Source: Desertivirga xinjiangensis
Lineage (GTDB): Bacteria > Bacteroidota > Bacteroidia > Sphingobacteriales > Sphingobacteriaceae
Reading direction: 5' to 3'
NCBI RefSeq assembly: GCF_024436435.1
Contig: NZ_JAFMZP010000004.1
Coordinates: 496,001-560,000, forward strand
Length of the DNA stretch: 64,000 bases
Below, piece after piece: positions 61,340 to 64,000 of this stretch (position 1 is the stretch's first letter; each line of letters begins with the position of its first letter). Under the pieces are notes generated by a model. That model was not told the origin of the DNA. It saw only the letters and a program-made list of their open reading frames with translations, and did no database searches. The translations under genes were made by a program, and so were the position numbers.

Positions 61340-62875
61340 ATGCCTGGATTTAAGCTGGTCAGTTTGATTTTGAAAGATAGTCCCGAATATGATGCGGGCA
61401 GCTATCAGTTCCTGACTGCTAAGACAAGTAATAAGCGCACTGCTCAGTTAACCACTTTAATCATCGGGCCCAACGGTACCGGCAAAAGCCGACTGCTAAA
61501 GATTATCATTGACATTTTCAATGACTTGTATAACCTTAAAACAGACGGCAATGACAACTTCAAGTTCAACCAGTACTATTTTCTCACTTACCAGCTTAAT
61601 GAAAGCGAGTATACCGTTGAGAATCTCAAAGGCAGTCTGAAGCTCGAAAAAAAAGGCCAGGAAATCAAAAACATTAGACAGCTTCCGCTTCCTGCAAAAG
61701 GAATAGTCGCCGCTTTCAGTTTACATGAGCGATTCACGCCCAAAAAAGCATTCTCAAATAAAAATGCTTATCGCCATAAAACTCGGTATGATAATGACTT
61801 TTATGAATATTTGGGCATTAAAACGGAAAGGAATTACACCTTTTCCGGTTCAAATATTAATAAATCAATCGATCTGATTACAGAAGCACTGGCTGATGAA
61901 GGGTTTCAGAAAGATCTTGTCCATGTTTTTGAACTTTTGGATCTCAATCCCTTTCTTGTAATTGAATATAAGGCACAAAAGAATAAAGACCTGTTTAGAA
62001 AGCTGATTGAGCAGCCGGAAGACCTGATACATATCATCAATAACATCAGCCATCAAAATAGCTTTTCATTTGGTATGCTGACCAAGATAAGAGATGGCGA
62101 TAAACACTTCCTGCAGATTGTTGCTGACAGCATTAATGATGTTAAAGAGTTCATGAACGATCGGCTTTCTTATCATATCGAACTTACTTTCGATAAAAGC
62201 CGAAACATAGAATTCCGGCAGCGGTACAAAAGCCTTTCGTTGCTAAAAAGTCTTGGACTGCTTAATTATGGAGAAATAATAGTCTTTAAAAAGAACAATA
62301 GGCCTAGCGTGTTAGCCGATCAATTACTTTTAAGACATATGAGCTCTGGGGAAATTCATATACTGACTTCGATGCTTAGCCTGAGTGCCGTAGTGCAAAA
62401 CAACTCGCTTGTGATAATCGATGAGCCGGAAATCAGCCTTCACCCGAACTGGCAGATACGTTTTGTCGAGATTATCAACAACATTTTTAAGATGTACAAA
62501 GACTGTCACTTCATTATCGCCAGTCATTCCCATTTCTTAGTCTCTGATCTCAATCCCGACTCTTCTTCAATCCTCGTATTAAACAAAGATGAAGACAATA
62601 AAATCGTACCAGAGCTCCTGGATTTTGACACTTACGGGTGGTCTGCAGAAAATGTCCTATACAATGTATTTGGCGTCGCAACATCTCGTAATCATTATTT
62701 TGAAATGGAATTGAGGCGCATGCTGAAGATAATTTCGTCGAACTCTACCAGCGCAAGCGACAAGGTAACCGTCCGCCGCACTGTCGAGAAGCTAAGCAAG
62801 TTCAATATTACCAAGGATGATCCTCTAAGTCTATTGCTAAACGAAGCCAAAAAGTATGCCGCCAAATATCAGTGA
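61340..62875 (+). CDS. Septu-like ATPase (PtuA-type AAA/ABC ATPase)
   Basis: 511 residues. Walker A is IIGPNGTGKSRLL (GPNGTGKS at 43-50). The central part is helical. The ABC-like signature HMSSGEIHILTSMLSLSAVV precedes Walker B in SLVIIDEPEISLHPNWQIRF and the switch His in FIIASHSHFLVSD. The C-terminal part (DTYGWSAENVLYNVFGVATS) resembles Septu and retron-associated PtuA ATPases. Its 3' end overlaps an HNH endonuclease gene by 20 bases, the layout of the two-gene Septu anti-phage system. No retron reverse transcriptase or msr is seen nearby. Confidence 0.82.
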   Translation: MPGFKLVSLILKDSPEYDAGSYQFLTAKTSNKRTAQLTTLIIGPNGTGKSRLLKIIIDIFNDLYNLKTDGNDNFKFNQYYFLTYQLNESEYTVENLKGSLKLEKKGQEIKNIRQLPLPAKGIVAAFSLHERFTPKKAFSNKNAYRHKTRYDNDFYEYLGIKTERNYTFSGSNINKSIDLITEALADEGFQKDLVHVFELLDLNPFLVIEYKAQKNKDLFRKLIEQPEDLIHIINNISHQNSFSFGMLTKIRDGDKHFLQIVADSINDVKEFMNDRLSYHIELTFDKSRNIEFRQRYKSLSLLKSLGLLNYGEIIVFKKNNRPSVLADQLLLRHMSSGEIHILTSMLSLSAVVQNNSLVIIDEPEISLHPNWQIRFVEIINNIFKMYKDCHFIIASHSHFLVSDLNPDSSSILVLNKDEDNKIVPELLDFDTYGWSAENVLYNVFGVATSRNHYFEMELRRMLKIISSNSTSASDKVTVRRTVEKLSKFNITKDDPLSLLLNEAKKYAAKYQ

Positions 62876-63521
62876 TAGAATCCATCTTTTTCAGATCATA
62901 GGCGAAACTTTCAGCTATACCGTTGCCAAGCAAGGCTTTATTACTTCCCTAAATCCTCTTACATCGGCCGACTGGGACAAAGGCTTAGAAGATACTGGCA
63001 GAGCTAGAGGTTTCGTTACAAAGCGTAACGATTTGAAAGCCTATATCAAGCAGCAACTTGAATTGATCCAGCATCCGCATTGCATCTACTGCGGGCTACA
63101 CAAAAATATCGTGGGAACTTTACAGCGTGAACATATCGCTCCTAAAGACCTCTACCCGGAATTTTTGTTTGAACCCGAAAACTTGGCATTAGCTTGTGCA
63201 AGCTGTAACGGCTTTCAGAAAAAGAACAATACAAATACCGTTTCAACATCAAACGTTATTTACAGCAGGTGCCGCTTCACTATCATCCATCCATACCGTG
63301 ATGATTACCGCAATCACTACGATATGGATATTACAGGAAATGAAATAATTATTAAAGCTAAAAAATACTCCAGGAAAGGAAAAGCAACAATCAAAATGTT
63401 CGGGCTTGACGAACCTCATCAGGCGCAAATGCGAGGCGCATCATTAATGCAACGCTATGTCCCGGTCGATGTTGATCTTCAAAAGCTCTTAGACGCTGCG
63501 TTAAAAAAGGATTACTACTAG
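62856..63521 (+). CDS. Septu-like HNH endonuclease (PtuB-type)
   Basis: 221 residues. The HNH core is CIYCG (C76, C79), REHIAPKDLYPEF with H93, and ACASCNGFQKKNN (C114, C117, N118), a zinc-stabilised HNH fold. The flanks (FSYTVAKQGFITSLNPLTSA; YVPVDVDLQKLLDAALKKDY) are family-specific. The start lies inside the ATPase gene, so the products are translationally coupled and probably form one complex. PtuB-type nucleases degrade DNA on phage infection. Confidence 0.82.
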   Translation: MPPNISDRIHLFQIIGETFSYTVAKQGFITSLNPLTSADWDKGLEDTGRARGFVTKRNDLKAYIKQQLELIQHPHCIYCGLHKNIVGTLQREHIAPKDLYPEFLFEPENLALACASCNGFQKKNNTNTVSTSNVIYSRCRFTIIHPYRDDYRNHYDMDITGNEIIIKAKKYSRKGKATIKMFGLDEPHQAQMRGASLMQRYVPVDVDLQKLLDAALKKDYY

Positions 63522-64000
63522 CGAATTCCAGCCTTATTTAATCGCTTAATCAGACTATGCGAATCATACCATAGCTTAACGGTTTATTTAAAATGATTAA
63601 TTCCTTTGCACGATACTATTACATAATTCAAATTTCACTCAGTTAAAGCGTGCTTCAGCGAGGTCTCACCAATCAAAACTAATTTCTGTATTAAGGGAAG
63701 AGAATGTAGGCGCTTTCACAACCTGCATGAAGGAAGAGTAGAAAAGACTATTCTTAAGAAAAAGAGAGCTGTCTACCAGCAGTTTTCTTCTCTCAAAGTA
63801 AAACTCAGACGAATACGAGAGACGTAAGGTGAATTTTATGTTATACGATGACGGGTGTAGAATCTTAAATCAAAAAAAAACCAAGTGGTCTAGCCGGCTT
63901 GGGTCTTGATCAATAAAGTAAGGGTGCCGTAGCGACCTAGTTTACTTTCGTCTAGCCATCCTTATTGAAGTGGGTTCACCTGCTTTAAACATTGAAGTGC
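63522..64000. other. Non-coding end of the window
   Basis: No convincing gene is seen in either strand. A short hairpin (CCAAG...CTTGG, about 63882-63903) sits near the end without a T run. The sequence may hold remnants, but none could be identified. Confidence 0.5.

Noticed and set aside
61340-63521. Retron with a PtuAB effector
   Set aside because: No reverse transcriptase or msr/msd-like structure is present in the neighbouring sequence.

Overview
The window looks like chromosome of a Sphingobacteriaceae-type Bacteroidota (Pedobacter/Mucilaginibacter-like). The support is a SusC/SusD glycan-uptake locus with a hybrid two-component regulator, lipoprotein signals of the Bacteroidota kind, a type IX secretion C-terminal domain, A-rich leaders without clear Shine-Dalgarno sites, and several TAnnTTTG -7 elements. 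No rRNA, CRISPR array or complete insertion sequence was seen.

Region by region. (1) 1-14.6 kb is a polysaccharide utilisation locus, probably for beta-1,4-galactan or arabinogalactan. A minus-strand hybrid sensor/regulator (cut by the window edge) diverges from susC, susD, a SusE-like lipoprotein, a GH53 endo-galactanase lipoprotein, a clan-A (GH5-like) hydrolase and a GH2 beta-galactosidase. Phased direct repeats lie upstream of susC. (2) 14.7-17.5 kb holds a NarX/NarL-type kinase and response regulator followed by a small secreted protein with three K/Q-G-P-x-Y-K-N repeats, a 22-unit AC tract and a terminator. (3) 17.6-18.3 kb is a graveyard with a VapC-type PIN toxin pseudogene and a probable HsdR scar. 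(4) 18.4-26.1 kb has a GAF-type protein, two tandem PAS histidine kinases, a third kinase remnant, and a second GH2 gene on the minus strand. (5) 26.1-34 kb is accessory DNA. It has an RNA-repair operon (RNA ligase plus HD-Pnk end-healing enzyme), a DUF488 protein with a conserved partner, a truncated M48 peptidase, and Rpn nuclease and DUF1963 fragments. (6) 34.5-41.8 kb is an intact stress/redox block: short-chain dehydrogenases, AraC and TetR regulators, a GyrI-like protein, a saccharopine-dehydrogenase-like protein, a TAG/NTF2-like fusion and a MazG-like protein. TetR-type palindromes sit before two of these genes. (7) 41.8-51.6 kb mixes Rpn copies, an AbiEi/AbiEii remnant, immunity-like genes, exonuclease III, a zeta-toxin module, a type IX-secreted protein and an orphan PL7 lyase. 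(8) 51.6-63.5 kb is a defence-like island: IS630 remnant, DUF2971, a HEPN-type protein with a decayed FYSWQS-type gene, an Mrr-like nuclease, a UvrD-like helicase, a full-length Rpn, a frameshifted DUF3761-type membrane protein, and an ATPase/HNH pair resembling Septu.

The most unusual theme is a family of Rpn (PD-(D/E)XK, transposase_31-like) genes present as one full-length copy and at least five truncated or chimeric copies. Most junctions coincide with truncation or duplication of another gene: DUF1963 twice, AbiEi/AbiEii, a DUF3761-type membrane protein, and a scar copied from the RNA-ligase locus. This points to repeated ectopic recombination around Rpn genes. The RNA-repair operon, the DUF488 pair and the ATPase/HNH pair are the best intact accessory systems.
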